Source: Meconema thalassinum
Taxonomy: Eukaryota; Arthropoda; Insecta; Orthoptera; Tettigoniidae
Reading direction: 5' to 3'
Assembly (NCBI GenBank): GCA_946902985.2
Contig: OX336398.1
Coordinates: 236,824,362 to 236,888,361 of the forward strand
Length of the DNA: 64,000 bases
In this document: piece by piece, positions 63,012-64,000 of the stretch
Layout of the letters: every line of letters starts with the position of its first letter
Position numbering within the stretch: position 1 is the stretch's first letter
Position numbers and translations under genes: made by a program
The notes under the pieces: generated by a model
Databases searched by the model: none
What the model was told of the DNA's origin: nothing
Seen by the model: the letters and a program-made list of their open reading frames with translations, nothing else

Positions 63012-64000
63012 CTATTCATTCAAGATTCCTTGTTCTATTGCTCTCATTTCTTTCTTTCTCCCTGGTTTAATTGTTACTCTTTCTTCTCTTCTCATAATAA
63101 TAGTCTCTACTTCCTCATTACTAGGCCTATATTTATCTATAGTAAAGCTACTCTTAGTCTCTCCTCCTAACGTTTCACCTAACATCTCTACTTCTAACCT
63201 CCATTCCAAATAGTAATCTTCATCCTTATCTTTATATCTCTTTCTAATCTCTTCTAACAATGTGACCTGGCTTTTCCGCTTTGTCCTACTCCTACCAATT
63301 TTAACTTCCGTCATCTGCTTTCCGCGTTCACTGTAATCTACCTGCTGGCTTTGTGCTAACACACGCATCTCCATCTCAGCTAAGTTTACGTAATTAGAAA
63401 CTCCCCCTACTTTATGAAGACTTTTCCTAATGTTCTGCTCTATTTCCACTATCCTATTTTCAATATTTTCTCTAACCTGATTATTCTCCTCTTTAACAAC
63501 TTCCTGGATTCTACAATCCTGAGGACCTATTGTTTTCTCTACCTCCCATATTTCTACTCCTAACTGTTCTTCAAACATATTCTCCTCTCTCATTCTCTGA
63601 TCTATCATATCTTCCTCCAGTTCCTCAACTCTCTCCTCTAACTGTTTATTAGGCTTACATAATGTGTCATGACCAATGTCTACTTTCTGCTCTACTTCTG
63701 ATCTCATTTCAGCTAATCTTTCCTCCTCCTGATTCTGTATTTCTAATCTACTCTCATCTTCATTCACTTCCTCCATTTTCTGTTCTACATCTTGCTCTTT
63801 CTCACAAAAACTACTATTGACTATTTCTAGCTTCTTATCTTCTTCAGTTTCCTTGTCCAGCACTTGCCATCTTTGGTTGAATTCCACATTCTGTTTTATT
63901 AACGTCTCCAATGCTAGTTTATTTTGGTCTAATTTCTCGTTAACTTCTGATTTATTTTGATCTAGTTTCTGGTTATTTTGATCTATTTTCTGACTTAATT
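63012..64000 (-). CDS. Long coiled-coil, gag-like frame, runs off the right edge
   Basis: The minus-strand frame is open from the window edge to a stop at 63012, at least 329 residues. The first visible residues repeat the pattern KLDQNK/KIDQNN about every 11, then comes a strongly Glu/Lys/Gln-rich region with heptad-like spacing (about 63900-63400), and a basic C-terminal part (KIGRSRTKRKSQVTLLEEI, YLEWRLEVEMLG). LDQN-type repeats before a charged coiled coil are something I associate with Gag-like proteins of insect LTR retrotransposons. No zinc knuckle, protease or RT follows within 60797-63000. An internal ATG at 63911 is possible, but the frame clearly starts further upstream. It could also be an unrelated coiled-coil protein. 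Confidence 0.55.
   Translation of the reverse strand, partial: LSQKIDQNNQKLDQNKSEVNEKLDQNKLALETLIKQNVEFNQRWQVLDKETEEDKKLEIVNSSFCEKEQDVEQKMEEVNEDESRLEIQNQEEERLAEMRSEVEQKVDIGHDTLCKPNKQLEERVEELEEDMIDQRMREENMFEEQLGVEIWEVEKTIGPQDCRIQEVVKEENNQVRENIENRIVEIEQNIRKSLHKVGGVSNYVNLAEMEMRVLAQSQQVDYSERGKQMTEVKIGRSRTKRKSQVTLLEEIRKRYKDKDEDYYLEWRLEVEMLGETLGGETKSSFTIDKYRPSNEEVETIIMRREERVTIKPGRKKEMRAIEQGILNE

Overview
This is animal nuclear DNA, most likely from an insect with a large, repeat-dense genome. Evidence in the sequence: tRNA-derived SINEs, a Ty3/Gypsy retrotransposon, PHD/EEP/RT LINEs, Tc1, hAT, piggyBac, Harbinger and Helitron DNA transposons, many ATT/ATC-type microsatellites, and one spliced host-type exon. 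There is no bacterial-style gene organisation. The species cannot be named from the window; my impression of a polyneopteran-like repeat landscape (crickets, stick insects and relatives) is inference from memory.

The one host gene I can support is a first exon on the minus strand (start codon 46370, 5' splice site GTGAGT at 46296-46291). Its short peptide ends in a motif resembling the N-terminus of ABCC4/MRP4-type transporters. A TATA-like box lies about 290 bases upstream of the ATG. If the call is right, everything from 46290 down to 1 (over 46 kb) is part of intron 1 and is almost wholly transposon sequence; 46680-64000 is then upstream flank.

Layout. 1-2 kb: a hAT-like element carrying three SINEs. 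2.1-4.3 kb: a non-LTR-like repeat (R1), SINE pieces and a dispersed repeat. 4.3-8.8 kb: a decayed autonomous Helitron (minus strand) interrupted by a SINE and a Harbinger element. 8.8-20.7 kb: a second R1 copy split by an 11.5-kb Gypsy element with near-identical 1947-bp LTRs, itself interrupted by a Tc1 element and a SINE-like insert. 20.9-24.6 kb: a long LINE (minus). 25.1-26.1 kb: an inverted-repeat DNA element. 26.1-30.5 kb: mostly unidentified. 30.5-36 kb: SINEs, adjoining Helitron ends, a small TA-flanked MITE and a third R1 copy split by a SINE. 36-42.7 kb: minisatellites, LINE fragments, SINEs and two MITEs. 42.7-44.4 kb: a piggyBac pseudogene. 44.7-45.9 kb: SINE cluster. 46.3-46.7 kb: host exon and promoter. 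47.2-51.8 kb: a 4.5-kb hAT element with a 1.2-kb near-palindrome at one end. 52-56.2 kb: LINE, minisatellite and Tc1 remnants. 56.2-64 kb: AT-rich sequence with a possible LTR and a long coiled-coil, gag-like reading frame running off the right edge.

Target-site duplications allow several insertions to be ordered in time, and most coding regions are broken. The strongest leads are the host exon, the giant hairpin inside the hAT element, a 54-bp SINE-tail-only insertion with a 13-bp target duplication, and abutting Helitron termini.
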